64,000 bases of DNA from Mesorhizobium waimense (GCF_003601975.1 NZ_QZWZ01000026.1:29639-93638), one strand, 5' to 3'. Counted from the first letter of the stretch, positions 35,951 through 45,802 are shown. Notes: generated by a model from the sequence alone, not told the origin. Program-made: numbers and translations.

Positions 35951-37176
35951 TGAAGCAATCTCCAGAACTAGAGGCCATGCTTGCCGGCGACGATACGGCC
36001 ATCGCCAACAAGAATGTCAAACGCAATCAGCTGCTCGGCGGTGCTGCGCTGCTAATCGGTGGCGTTGTCGCCGCCTATTTCGTCCTCTCGCCCGCCAAGG
36101 AAACCTCTCATGACATCACCCAGGGCGACGAGGAGTTTCGGACCACGACGTTCCGTCCCCCGTCGTTCGTGCGCGAGCAGGATAAGCCGGAGCCGCAACC
36201 TGACCCAGCGATCATCAATATTCCGCCACCGCCCGAACCGGTTGAACCGAACGTCGATACGACGGGATTCAACGTTCCACCGCCACCTCCCCCGGTTGCA
36301 GAGCCGGCCGTCGCGCCGCCCCCCGCGAACGAACCGCCACCGGAAGAATTTCCGCAACGCTACAAATCAGGGCTGATCTCGCTCGACCAGGCCAAGGCTG
36401 AAGATGGTGCCGGCGGGCTTGGTGGCGCCAATGGTAACGGCCTTACGGTCGCTGGCGAAGACCGCAACAGCAAGTTCCTCGCTGCGGCATCGAGCCTGGC
36501 CAACCGTGGCGCGAAAGCCACCCAAATCAAGCGCATTGATGCCTTGATCCCGGAAGGCACTCTCATTCCCGGCATCCTCGAAACGGCAATCAACAGCGAC
36601 TTACCGGGGCAGATTCGGGCGATCACGTCTCAGGATGTTTATTCGTTCGATGGCCGCCGCATCCTCATCCCGACGGGAACGCGACTGATCGGTGAGTATC
36701 AGTCCGATGTGACCAGGGGACAAAAACGTATCTTCGTCATCTGGACGCGGCTTATTCGTGATGATGGCGTGAGTGTCCGGCTGAACTCGATCGGAAGCGA
36801 CAGTCTCGGCCGTTCCGGTCTCACCGGCCATGTCGACAACAAATGGCGCGAACGTTTTGGGTCGGCCATCGTCCTTTCCATCGTCGGCGCCGGCGCCAGC
36901 TACCTGACCGGCTTCGGGAGCGACCAAGCGTATGGCAAGAACAACGACGATGCCAAACGCGGCGAGGAGCTGGCGCGCAACACGATCGCTGAAACCTTCA
37001 GCGACATGGCCAACCAGGCTTTGAGCGAAAATCTCCGCATCCCCCCGACCATCACCGTTAGCCAGGGCGAGCGCATCTTTGTTTATGTCCGACAGGATCT
37101 CGATTTCAGCGCCATGTACGACGATCCCGTCACCGAAGCGATGAAGGAAATTCAACGTGAACGTCGCCGTAGGTAG
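35950..37176 (+). CDS. virB10: VirB10 energy-sensing core protein
   Basis: 408 residues. N-terminal membrane helix LLGGAALLIGGVVAAYFVL (about 28-46), then a proline-rich periplasmic stretch (about 70-130) and the TrbI/VirB10 beta-barrel domain with LIPEGTLIPGILETAINSDL and ILIPTGTRLIGEYQS. Spans both membranes and senses VirB11/VirD4 ATP use. It overlaps virB11 by 20 bp. Confidence 0.95.
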   Translation: MKQSPELEAMLAGDDTAIANKNVKRNQLLGGAALLIGGVVAAYFVLSPAKETSHDITQGDEEFRTTTFRPPSFVREQDKPEPQPDPAIINIPPPPEPVEPNVDTTGFNVPPPPPPVAEPAVAPPPANEPPPEEFPQRYKSGLISLDQAKAEDGAGGLGGANGNGLTVAGEDRNSKFLAAASSLANRGAKATQIKRIDALIPEGTLIPGILETAINSDLPGQIRAITSQDVYSFDGRRILIPTGTRLIGEYQSDVTRGQKRIFVIWTRLIRDDGVSVRLNSIGSDSLGRSGLTGHVDNKWRERFGSAIVLSIVGAGASYLTGFGSDQAYGKNNDDAKRGEELARNTIAETFSDMANQALSENLRIPPTITVSQGERIFVYVRQDLDFSAMYDDPVTEAMKEIQRERRRR

Positions 37177-38173
37177 AGCCCCCAACCCTTATCATTTTCT
37201 CGATCGCGCGCTGGCTCCGCTGAAACCATTCCTGGAAGACCCGCGCGTCGTCGAAATTTCCATCAACAAGCCCGGCCATGTCTATGTCGAACGTCTCGGC
37301 TCCGACCATATGGAGCACCACGAGATTCATGAGCTGACGGCCGCCGAAATCCAGAACATCGGTGAGCGCGTCGCCGGCGCGACAAGTCAGTTTATCAGCC
37401 ACTCCAAGCCCATTCTCAGCGCCGCGCTGCCGACAGGCGAACGCATTCAGGTCGTGCTGCCGCCGGCCGCTCCCGAAGGCGGCTCGATCTCGATCCGCAA
37501 GCAGGTGGTCAACAACTTCACGCTCGAGGAGTATCGCGACAGCGGCTCGCTAGACAGAGTATCGGTCGCCGTCGGCAGCCTAAGTGACATCGATCGCGAC
37601 TTGATTGCCCATCTGCGCGCCGGCCGTATCTATGACTTCATCCATAAGGCCATCACGAAACGGGTATCGATCCTGATCAGCGGCGGCACTTCCTCCGGCA
37701 AAACGACGTTTCTCAACGCGTGCTTGAAAAGCATCGATGCCAATGAGCGCATTCTGACGCTTGAAGACACACGCGAACTGTTACCGCCCCAGGCCAACAA
37801 GGTGCACCTCCTCGCCTCAAAGGGCGATCAGGGCACTGCTGACGTGACGATTCAAAGCCTGCTCGAAGCATCGCTTCGCATGCGCCCCGACCGCCTGTTT
37901 GTCGGCGAAATCCGCGGCGCCGAAGCTTTCTCGTTCCTCCGCGCGATCAACACCGGCCACCCCGGCAGCATGTCTACTGTCCATGCCGACACGCCGATGG
38001 GTGCCTACGAGCAACTGGCAATGATGATGCAACAGGCTGGCATGTCGTCAGGTTATTCCAAGGCCGATCTGATGTCCTACATTCAGACGGTCATCCCGAT
38101 CGTCATCCAGCTCCGCCGCGACGGCGGCAAGCGCGGCGTGACGGAAATCTTCTTTGCCCGGGATGAATCATGA
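37157..38173 (+). CDS. virB11: VirB11 hexameric ATPase
   Basis: 338 residues. Walker A GGTSSGKT at about residues 176-183, followed by ILTLEDTREL (Walker B/Asp box region) and MRPDRLFVGEIRGAE, then HPGSMSTVHAD. This is the GspE/VirB11 family signature. Switches the machine between pilus building and DNA transfer. Overlaps virB10 by 20 bp and virD4 by 4 bp. Confidence 0.96.
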   Translation: MNVAVGRAPNPYHFLDRALAPLKPFLEDPRVVEISINKPGHVYVERLGSDHMEHHEIHELTAAEIQNIGERVAGATSQFISHSKPILSAALPTGERIQVVLPPAAPEGGSISIRKQVVNNFTLEEYRDSGSLDRVSVAVGSLSDIDRDLIAHLRAGRIYDFIHKAITKRVSILISGGTSSGKTTFLNACLKSIDANERILTLEDTRELLPPQANKVHLLASKGDQGTADVTIQSLLEASLRMRPDRLFVGEIRGAEAFSFLRAINTGHPGSMSTVHADTPMGAYEQLAMMMQQAGMSSGYSKADLMSYIQTVIPIVIQLRRDGGKRGVTEIFFARDES

Positions 38174-40311
38174 GCCAGGGCTATAAGGCCTTTTACCTGC
38201 TCTTCTGCACCGGAATCGTCTTTGCAGTCTGGATTCTCGGCTATGGCCTTGGCCTCCAGATTTTTTTCCGTGACGGCCGCATTCTCGAAGCGACGATCAC
38301 CACCAATCCATTCGCCCCATTGCAACAATTCTGGCTCTACAAGAGCAACACCACATTGCAGATGGTCGCGATCGGGGCGCTCGTCCCTGCCCTCCTTGCC
38401 GGCGGCCTGGCTGCATTGCTCGGCCTTCGGCCGCAAGGCAGCCCGCTCGGTGACGCGGCCTTTCAAGACATCGCTGCCCTCCGCCGCGGTAAGTGGTTCC
38501 GCAAGTCCGGCCATATCTTTGGCCGCATCGGCCGCAAAATCCTCCGCACCAAGGATGATCGTCATCATCTGATCATCGGGCCAACAAGATCGGGCAAAGG
38601 CGCCGGCTATGTCATTCCCAATGCTCTCACGCATGAAGGGTCGATGATCATTACCGACCTCAAGGGAGAGGTTTTCAAGGCGACGGCCGGCTATCGCCGG
38701 CGCAACGGCAGCCAGGTCTTCCTTTTCGCGCCAGGCGCGGAGAGGACCAACCGCTACAACCCTCTCGACTTCATTCGCCAGGAACGCGGAAATCGCACGA
38801 CCGATATCCAGAACACGGCGAGCATTCTCGTTCCCGAAAACACCGAATCCGAAAACTCGGTGTGGCAGGCGACCGCTCAACAGGTCATGGCAGGCGCTAT
38901 CAGCTATATGCTGGAAAGCCCGTTTTATGACGGCCGGCGCAATCTCGGGGAGGTCAACTCGTTCTTTAACAGCGGCGTCGACCTGCAGGCGTTGATGAAA
39001 TTCATCAAGGCAAAAGAGCCGTACCTGTCCAAATTCACATTGGAAAGCTTCAACGCGTATCTGGCGCTTTCCGAGCGCGCCGCCGCTTCGGCCTTGCTCG
39101 ATATTCAGAAGGCTATGCGGCCATTCAAGAACGAGCGTGTCGTCGCCGCGACGAACGTCACCGACATGGATCTCCGTGCGATGAAGCGTCGGCCGATCTC
39201 CGTCTACCTCGCGCCCAACATCACGGATATCACGCTGCTCAAGCCGCTCCTGACGTTGTTCGTGCAACAGACAATGGACATTCTTACCCTCGAGCACGAT
39301 CCGAACTCACTGCCGGTCTACTTCCTGCTCGACGAATTTCGGCAGTTGAAGAAGATGGACGAGATCATGACCAAGCTGCCCTATGTGGCAGGCTATAATA
39401 TCAAGCTCGCCATCATCATCCAGGACTTGAAGAATCTCGACGAGATTTACGGCGAAACCTCCCGGCATTCGCTGCTCGGCAATTGTGGTTATCAGCTCAT
39501 TCTAGGCGCGAATGATCAGGCGACCGCCGACTATGCATCCCGTGCGCTCGGCAAGCGGACCATCCGCTATCAGTCGGAATCCCGCACGATCGAGCTCTTC
39601 GGCCTGCCAAGGCGCACGAAGGTCGAACAGATTCGCGAGCGTGACCTGATGATGCCGCAGGAAATCCGGCAGATGCCGGAGAGAAAGATGGTACTGCTTG
39701 TTGAAGGCCAGCGCCCGATCTTCGGCGACAAGCTGCGATTTTTCGAGACCCAGCCATTCAAGGCCGCAGAGGCGTTTTCGCAGACGCACATCCCGGATGT
39801 GCCGCCGATCGAATATCTCCCGGTACAGCCGGTTCCGGCTTTGACCGACGATTACACCCGGGCAGGCCAGCCCGCCGAAGATGTCGGGGCCCCGACTACC
39901 GGGATGACTGATTCCGAAAAGAGAATGTCATCACCAGTTAACGGTGCTGAGGCGATGCCAACTATTGCTGCGACCGCGAAAGCGGTGCCGGCAACAAAGG
40001 AGTTCACAGCTCGCACCGTGAATCGCCAAGCCAGCCTGCCAAAACCGAAACGCACCAAAGCGGCGTCGAGTGGCGGATCTGGAAACGAAGCGGAGGCGAC
40101 ACCGGACGTAGCGGCTATCGACGCGCGGATTAAGGTTGCCGAAGAAAGCCTGAAACCTAGCGCCGAACGCCTCAAGGAAACGGTTTCTCAGAAAGTTGAA
40201 AAGCTCGGCCAGGCATCGCCCACGAAACGGCGAAACTATCTTGATATTTTCGCGACGACGGTTCCCGATCCCGTCGAACTCGGCCTGGAAGCCGCCGTCG
40301 CCCAAGCATAA
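38170..40311 (+). CDS. virD4: VirD4 coupling protein
   Basis: 713 residues. Two N-terminal membrane helices (about 8-30 and 65-86), Walker A GPTRSGKG at 137-144, and Walker B VYFLLDEFRQL. A C-terminal tail of about 150 residues rich in Pro/Ala/Lys is probably substrate-specific. It docks the relaxase-DNA complex and pumps DNA into the VirB channel. Last gene of the tightly packed operon starting at virB1. Confidence 0.95.
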   Translation: MSQGYKAFYLLFCTGIVFAVWILGYGLGLQIFFRDGRILEATITTNPFAPLQQFWLYKSNTTLQMVAIGALVPALLAGGLAALLGLRPQGSPLGDAAFQDIAALRRGKWFRKSGHIFGRIGRKILRTKDDRHHLIIGPTRSGKGAGYVIPNALTHEGSMIITDLKGEVFKATAGYRRRNGSQVFLFAPGAERTNRYNPLDFIRQERGNRTTDIQNTASILVPENTESENSVWQATAQQVMAGAISYMLESPFYDGRRNLGEVNSFFNSGVDLQALMKFIKAKEPYLSKFTLESFNAYLALSERAAASALLDIQKAMRPFKNERVVAATNVTDMDLRAMKRRPISVYLAPNITDITLLKPLLTLFVQQTMDILTLEHDPNSLPVYFLLDEFRQLKKMDEIMTKLPYVAGYNIKLAIIIQDLKNLDEIYGETSRHSLLGNCGYQLILGANDQATADYASRALGKRTIRYQSESRTIELFGLPRRTKVEQIRERDLMMPQEIRQMPERKMVLLVEGQRPIFGDKLRFFETQPFKAAEAFSQTHIPDVPPIEYLPVQPVPALTDDYTRAGQPAEDVGAPTTGMTDSEKRMSSPVNGAEAMPTIAATAKAVPATKEFTARTVNRQASLPKPKRTKAASSGGSGNEAEATPDVAAIDARIKVAEESLKPSAERLKETVSQKVEKLGQASPTKRRNYLDIFATTVPDPVELGLEAAVAQA

Positions 40312-40545
40312 AGAGCCGCGAATTGCGGGTCTTTATGCGAATTCACGAGCGAAGTGTAGCGCTCAGAAGAACAGTACAATGCCAGCGGCGGAGAGAACGT
40401 CGCAGAAGGGTGGACACCGGACCTCCGCAGTACGACCGTCTCTCAAGGGGGCCGTACTCGACCGTTTCAAACCCCAGCCGTGGTGGGCTTCTCCTTTTTG
40501 GTACGCGAGGGTAATGTTTAGCCTCTGACGAGGGGAGGCATCGTC

Positions 40546-41247
40546 ATGGCCAGACAAGGGTTCCGGTACACAATTGCCGGTGAAAGCAATCCCTATTGGG
40601 TGCTGGTAGAACCCATTCTGCTTCGTATCTGGGCAGAAGGAATCGCCAAGACTAGCTCGCTTAGCCTGCATATGGTCAACGGCGTCGCTCTGATAACGCA
40701 CGTCATCTTCTTCGCGATTGGCGTGATCCTTCGTCTTGCCGCCGTTGGCGCGTTGCTTTTCGCGGGATACGCGCTGTTCCCGCAGACGCTGGAAATTGCG
40801 TTGGGTTCTGTCTTTTCCGCCCCTTACACTGCTTCGCCCCTCGCGAGCGTTGCTTCATCATGGATCTATGAGCTTCTCGGCTATGTGCTCATTGTCACAT
40901 CGATCATGTTTGTGATTGGTGGCAGCTTCTTCGGCTTTCTCGGTGAACTACTCCTGTATTTGCTCTTTGCGGTCACGCACATGGCACCACTTCGCCTTCT
41001 CGCCGTTGGGCTGAGGAATGAAAACTACTGGGCACAATCTATCGCCAAGACGTCCTTCATGGGCATGTATCTGGTTCAGTCCGTAGGGGCGTTTCCTGAC
41101 GGAGCGGAATGGGATCGTGTCTTCGACCTCTATCTAAAATCCAACACTCCGCACGGCAGAGAGCAACTCGAGAAGTTGGCTGATGAGTGGTCCACGAAGC
41201 TCGGTGGCGGGCACCACCTCTCTCCGAGCCCAAAGAGCACCGAATGA
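40546..41247 (+). CDS. membrane protein downstream of virD4
   Basis: 233 residues with about four hydrophobic helices between residues 45 and 160 (GVALITHVIFFAIGVILRLAAVGALLF; YELLGYVLIVTSIMFVIGGSFFGFLGELLLYLLF). The start follows GAGGGGAGG. It lies 234 bp after virD4. The gap contains a weak CCGC-GAATT-GCGG hairpin just after virD4 that may end the virB operon. No family recognised; a conjugation-accessory role is likely by position. Confidence 0.65.
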   Translation: MARQGFRYTIAGESNPYWVLVEPILLRIWAEGIAKTSSLSLHMVNGVALITHVIFFAIGVILRLAAVGALLFAGYALFPQTLEIALGSVFSAPYTASPLASVASSWIYELLGYVLIVTSIMFVIGGSFFGFLGELLLYLLFAVTHMAPLRLLAVGLRNENYWAQSIAKTSFMGMYLVQSVGAFPDGAEWDRVFDLYLKSNTPHGREQLEKLADEWSTKLGGGHHLSPSPKSTE

Positions 41248-41263
41248 CAAGAGGAATTTCGCG

Positions 41264-41806
41264 TTGAACCGATTGGTCGAAGCAGAACGGCGGATCCGAG
41301 CACTTACCAATCGCCCTGGGAATTACGAACACCATTTCAAGGCGAATCCTGACAAGTGGATCAGTCTCTGCGTTGCGATGGACACACTTGGAGACGCGTC
41401 TATAGCACTTCTTCGTTTTGAAAACCATGGCCTTGGCTCTGAGGAAGGTGAGAAGTACCTTCGATTATATGGGACTTTGCAGGCAATTATTCTTCAACAA
41501 GACGCAATCAAAACTATATACGAAGTCTACCTTGAAAAGTTGCCGCGAATCGATCGTGACTCTGCCTGGAAGAACTGTCGGCGCATTCGAAATCTAGCCA
41601 CTGGCCATCCACTGGACGCGCAGTACGGTAAGCTGCGCGTCTTTGTCAGCCGGCGGACGATCTCAACTGAAGGATTCGATCTACTGACATATCAGGCAAA
41701 GGACTCCGTCTACGTGGTCGAGCACGTCGACCTGACGGCCAATTATACGCGATACAAGGACGAAGCGCTTGAGCGTATCGAAGATATCGAGGCTTCACAA
41801 AGATAG
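41264..41806 (+). CDS. HEPN-like hypothetical protein
   Basis: 180 residues from TTG 41264, chosen because AGAGGAA lies 7 bases upstream; upstream in-frame codons lie inside the preceding gene. The protein is helical and contains R109-N-L-A-T-G-H115, an Rx5H motif with the polar Asn after Arg that is typical of HEPN ribonuclease/toxin domains (Rx4-6H). A preceding acidic helix (IIDQ-like region around residues 75-90) fits a HEPN four-helix bundle. GC content is lower than that of the virB operon. Only a GNAT relic lies between it and the GHKL-Shedu gene, so a joint defence role is possible. The family call is inference from one motif. Confidence 0.5.
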   Translation: MNRLVEAERRIRALTNRPGNYEHHFKANPDKWISLCVAMDTLGDASIALLRFENHGLGSEEGEKYLRLYGTLQAIILQQDAIKTIYEVYLEKLPRIDRDSAWKNCRRIRNLATGHPLDAQYGKLRVFVSRRTISTEGFDLLTYQAKDSVYVVEHVDLTANYTRYKDEALERIEDIEASQR

Positions 41807-41901
41807 ATGCTGGCATGAACTTCCGCACTTCGTCGGGTATCCTAAGTGTCCGAATTGGGTCGATTCTTCTCGTTCCGCCGATTCAGAAAGTCGCGCCCTG
41901 A

Positions 41902-42190
41902 TCAGAGCTCTTTGAACATTTCGATGCAGTTCTTCGCCAGGCCGACCAGCTCATTTTTGTCCCAATTCTCGCGTCGCCAACCCATCTTCTCATAATATCC
42001 GAGCGCCTCCGGAGCGCCGTTGACACGCTGGTTTTAACACCCCGCCGCCTAGCCTCGGCCTCGACCAGAGAGTTCAGCTTCCTCCCGTGACCTTTGCCCG
42101 GCTCTCCTTCAGTGACCGCAACCAGCCCGGTGATGACGACGAACTCGCTGACCCGTGCCAATATCCGTGCTGCGGTTGACTTCTGACGTG
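41902..42190 (-). pseudogene. GNAT acetyltransferase, frameshifted and 5'-truncated
   Basis: On the minus strand, EFVVITGLVAVTEGEPGKGHGRKL is broken across two frames from the rest: first the acetyl-CoA-binding loop GKGHGRKLNSLVEAEA, then (other frame) NGAPEALGYYEKMGW and a normal C-terminus ending ELVGLAKNCIEMFKEL. The frame changes near 42035 by a single-base loss or gain. The first 60 or so residues are missing because the copy ends just upstream of the GHKL-Shedu start. Non-functional. Confidence 0.75.
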
Positions 42191-42224
42191 TAATTTAGCC
42201 TCCTGATTCTCGGGGGGAACAATA

Positions 42225-44255
42225 ATGACCGTCCTGACTATCAAGGCAAAGCACGACCACCTGGCCAAGGTGGCAAGCACCCGCGACTACGTGAAAGCCT
42301 TGGCAGAATTCGTATGGAACGCGTTGGATGCGGACGCAACCGAGGTGTCCGTCGAGTTCGCCCGAAATCCGCTTGGCGGTCTCAGTTCGATCCTGATTCG
42401 CGACAACGGCACCGGGATCAACAAGACACGGGCTGACCACGATTTCGAAAGCTTGGGCGAATCTTGGAAACTTCAGGCGAGCCGCACTCCTGTCCATTCT
42501 CGTGTCATCCACGGAAAGGAAGGCCAAGGTCGGCTTAGGTTTTACTCCCTTGCTCAAAAGGCTCATTGGACATCGTCATACAGCGACGATGGAGACCTAT
42601 TTGAATTAACAATCGACATCGACGCAGATCGACTGCAAACGAGCACAGTGTCGGAGCCTGTGCCCGCGCCTGACGGATCAACAACAGGCACTGTTGTCGA
42701 GCTTAGCTCGCTGAAGGACACGTTCGATTGGCTGACTAGCGAAGAGGCCAGATCGGACTTCGGCGCAATATTTGCGCCTTATGCCTTGCAGTATCCTGGC
42801 GTCGCGATCTTCTATGATGGGCACCGCGTAGACCCAAATGCGACCATCGAAAAAGCACACGAGTTTGAGACACGGCCGATCATCTGCCCCGGCCGGGTTG
42901 TTCGAGACATGTCCCTCAGGGTCATTGAATGGAAGGGGAAAGTCGGCAGCAGGAAAATATACTTTGGGGGCGAAAGCGGAGTGGTTCTCGGCGCACAGGC
43001 AGCAAACGTTACGGCACCTGGCTTCGACTTCTCGGTATATGCCTACTCCCCTTTCTTCCAGGAAATCGCCAACGCCAATCTTCTGGAGGTTGACGGACTG
43101 ACAGATCCAGATTTCGCGCGAGTGCTGGAATACATCCGGGACGAGGTGGGCGACTATTTCAGAACGCGCCAAGCGGAAAAATCCGGCGAATTGATCCAAG
43201 AGTTGATGGACGCAGGCGTTTATCCATACGAGGGCGAACCGAAAGACGAAGTCGAGCGCCGTGAGCGCCAGGTTTTTGACATCGCCACCCATGCAGTTTC
43301 GTCGTATTCCCGCGACTTCAAAAAGGCGGACAACCCACTCAAGAAGATCACGCTTGGGCTGCTTCGCGAAGCCATTAGCCACAATCCCGAGTCGGTGTCG
43401 CGCATCCTGAAAGCGGTATTCAATTTGCCGAAAACTCGTCAGGACGAATTTTCGAACCTTCTCGATAAAACGGAACTTGGACACATCATTTCGGCATCGA
43501 GCCTGATTGCGGATCGGGTAGTCGCGCTGAAAGTGCTGGGTGAAATGGTGTTCGAGCCAAAGCATCGACAGTCGATGAAGGAACGCGGCGAGCTCGATGT
43601 GCTGGTGCGAGACAACACTTGGATTTTCGGCGAAGGCTTTCACTTCACGCTGCAGGAAGCTGGCCTGACCAAAATTATGAATCGCATTTCGGAAGAACTC
43701 GCGCTGAAGCGAGCAAAAGGCGCAAAGATGCGAAAACCCGACGGAAAAATCGGCCGCGTCGATTCTTTTATGGGACGTGTCGTACCCCACCCCGATCGCC
43801 TTCACCGTGAATTCTTGCTGGTCGAGCTCAAGAGACCGTCCCTGATCGTTGGTCGCAAGGAGTTGGATCAGCTTGAAGACTACGTAAACGCCATCCTGGC
43901 GCAGCCCGATTTTATCAGCACGTCCACTTTCTGGAATTTCTACCTAGTCAGCGGCGAGTACGACGCCGTCGTCAAGGAGCGGATAACGCAGAAGGAGCGA
44001 CCTGTTGGCCTCTACCTCGACAAGCCAAATCACAGGGTTTGGGTGAAGTCATGGGCAGAATTGATCAGAGATTCCGAGAGCCGCCTCCAGTTCGTGCAGG
44101 AGAAGCTTCGAATTGAGGTTTCGGCCGAGGAAATCGAGGTACGGATTGCGCAATTGAAATCGTCTATATTAAAGGTGGAGACAGAGAGGCCGACGGAACC
44201 GCCACCCCAAGCGCCAGTTGCGTCGACACCAGAGTTCGCCGTGTCGCCACAATAA
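42225..44255 (+). CDS. GHKL ATPase fused to Shedu-like PD-(D/E)XK nuclease domain
   Basis: 676 residues. N-terminal Bergerat ATPase fold: N-box EFVWNALDADA (28-38), DNGTGI (60-65) and HGKEGQGRLRF (about 95-105). A helical linker runs from about 250 to 440. The C-terminal domain begins GELDVLVRDNTWIFGEGFHF (about 456-475), the opening typical of DUF4263/Shedu (SduA) domains, and carries a nuclease signature Asp513...Glu534-Leu-Lys536. Shedu is a known anti-phage nuclease family with variable N-terminal sensor modules. A GHKL module would make this an ATP-driven variant. The last 40 residues are Pro-rich. It sits just after a HEPN-like gene. Role inferred as DNA-targeting defence. Confidence 0.8.
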   Translation: MTVLTIKAKHDHLAKVASTRDYVKALAEFVWNALDADATEVSVEFARNPLGGLSSILIRDNGTGINKTRADHDFESLGESWKLQASRTPVHSRVIHGKEGQGRLRFYSLAQKAHWTSSYSDDGDLFELTIDIDADRLQTSTVSEPVPAPDGSTTGTVVELSSLKDTFDWLTSEEARSDFGAIFAPYALQYPGVAIFYDGHRVDPNATIEKAHEFETRPIICPGRVVRDMSLRVIEWKGKVGSRKIYFGGESGVVLGAQAANVTAPGFDFSVYAYSPFFQEIANANLLEVDGLTDPDFARVLEYIRDEVGDYFRTRQAEKSGELIQELMDAGVYPYEGEPKDEVERRERQVFDIATHAVSSYSRDFKKADNPLKKITLGLLREAISHNPESVSRILKAVFNLPKTRQDEFSNLLDKTELGHIISASSLIADRVVALKVLGEMVFEPKHRQSMKERGELDVLVRDNTWIFGEGFHFTLQEAGLTKIMNRISEELALKRAKGAKMRKPDGKIGRVDSFMGRVVPHPDRLHREFLLVELKRPSLIVGRKELDQLEDYVNAILAQPDFISTSTFWNFYLVSGEYDAVVKERITQKERPVGLYLDKPNHRVWVKSWAELIRDSESRLQFVQEKLRIEVSAEEIEVRIAQLKSSILKVETERPTEPPPQAPVASTPEFAVSPQ

Positions 44256-44632
44256 AATCGTTGCACTTGACACGGAGACATGGATTCTGACGCGAGGTCA
44301 GATCATCGCCGATGTTGATGTCCGAATTTTCCCACGCCATGCAGAGATTCTGGAGCAGGCCCGACGGTCGTCAAGAGGTTGCTAATATTCTGCTGGTGGC
44401 CATTTAGCGCGTTTCCGCTGAGCCTGACCAGCGGCTTCCGAGACGCCATCAGAACAGCGGCCCGGCGTCGCATCGAGGGGGGACTGGCGCCGAGCCTAAC
44501 CGGCGTACGGGGGGTAGTTTTGCCGGCTGAGGTGAATATAGGCCCTCAAATATATCATTGCTTGCTAATTTAATAAAATGATCATGTTCCGTTCCCCTAG
44601 CCGCCAGATCGTGCGGGCCTAGACTCGATGCC
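44256..44632. other. intergenic, no gene supported
   Basis: This stretch lies between the GHKL-Shedu gene and the ligase pseudogene. Short open frames only, none with family features or a good ribosome site. It probably contains degraded DNA. Confidence 0.5.
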
Positions 44633-45527
44633 GTGCCTAAACAAGTGAGTGCCGGCACTGGCCGGCTGGTGTTCATTCCACCGATGTTGCCGACCCTGGT
44701 TGCGAAGCCTCCCGAGGGGGATGACTGGATTCACGAGGTTAAGCTCGACGGCTACCGCTCGCAGATCGTCATCAACGGCCCGGATGTTCGCATCTACACC
44801 AGGCAGGCGGGGCCTCGACTGGTCTGAAAAATATCGCGACCTGGTCGAAGCCGCGAAGGCGCTCGATGTCGAGACGGCGATCGTCGATGGTGAAACGATC
44901 GTCACCAACGATGCCGGCCTTCCGGATTTCGCCGCGCTTCGGCGAGCAATCACGCGACGACAGCATGACCTCTACTTCGTCGCCTTCGATCTGCTGCACC
45001 TCAACGGCCACGATTTGCGCGACCTCGGCGTCGAGGAGCGGCGCGAGATCCTGCTCGGTCTGATCCAGCCCGACAGCCGCATCCAGTTCAGCGAGACGAT
45101 GCCGGGCGGCGACGCCAATGCGATCTTCTATCTGGTCGACCAGGCGGGGCTTGAGGGCATAGTGTCGAAGCGCCTTGGCAGCAAATATCGCAGCGGCAAC
45201 ACGACGGCATGGCTGAAGACCAAAAGCTATACCGTGAGCGACCTCGAATTGCTCGGCGTCGAGCGGGAGAGGGGCAAGCCCGCCTTCGCGCTCATGGGAG
45301 AGCCAGGCACCCGCAAATATGTCGGCTCCGCTTTCATCACGCTGAACCGTGAGATGCGGGAACGGCTGTGGAAGCGCGTTCAGGAGCACGCCGGGCCGGC
45401 ACCTAAGGGGGTGAAGCGGCAGGCGACAACGTGGGTCAAGCTGGGCCTGAAGGGCCACGTCAAGCACCTACGGGGCGAAGACAAGTTGCGCCACGCATCA
45501 CTGCAGGATTTCTGGGAGGAGAATTAA
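44633..45527 (+). pseudogene. ligD: LigD-type ATP-dependent DNA ligase, frameshifted
   Basis: From GTG 44633 the first frame gives the adenylation motif HEVKLDGYR (KxDG nucleophile Lys), then RIYTRQ. The continuation GLDWSEKYRDLVEAA lies in another frame; the shift near 44808-44815, in a run of G, is one base. Downstream are DGETIV (motif III), FDLLHLNG (motif IV), EGIVSKR (motif V) and WLKTK, then the OB-fold region to TGA/TAA at 45527 (FWEEN). It is the stand-alone ligase domain of the NHEJ LigD/LigC class. A single indel disables it unless there is a sequencing error. Confidence 0.8.
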
Positions 45528-45553
45528 GCGGTTTGAGCGCGTTGTTGCTGTGC

Positions 45554-45681
45554 GTCCAGGAACATGCCGGGCCAGCACCCAACGAATGGGTCAAGCCGGG
45601 GCTGATCGGCCGCATCCACTCCTGCGCGGCGAGGAAGACCTGCGGCAGGCCTCGATGCAGGGTTTCCACAAAGAGGATTAG
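45554..45681 (+). pseudogene. C-terminal fragment of a second LigD-type ligase
   Basis: The stretch repeats the end of the preceding ligase: VQEHAGPAP is followed by an out-of-frame LRGEEDLRQASMQGF and a stop at 45679-45681. The equivalent in the first copy is VQEHAGPAPKGVKRQ through LRGEDKLRHASLQDF. It is a diverged relic of a second paralogue (or of an ancestral tandem pair). Confidence 0.7.
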
Positions 45682-45802
45682 CGGCAAATTGGTTGGGATA
45701 GATATCGATCGACGGTTCAAGATTGCCGATGATGTCCCGCAAGGCGCGAGTCCACTGGCGAATGGCCTCCTGGCTGGTGGTAATGTTGTAGAGATTGCAC
45801 AT
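45682..45802 (-). pseudogene. SRAP (YedK/HMCES) family N-terminal fragment
   Basis: From ATG 45802 (minus strand), MCNLYNITTSQEAIRQW and GNLEPSIDIYPNQFA match the start of the SOS-response-associated peptidase family, including Cys2 that forms the DNA-protein crosslink at abasic sites. Homology stops where the ligase relic ends. The remaining 160 or so residues are absent, so the gene is broken. SRAP, LigD and LexA-box sites often co-occur in alphaproteobacterial DNA-repair islands. Confidence 0.7.

Noticed and set aside
30000..40000. CRISPR array or tRNA genes in the window
   Set aside because: I saw no regularly spaced repeats or clear cloverleaf/TPsiC sequence anywhere; only short dyads and the 13-bp array at 51.6 kb.
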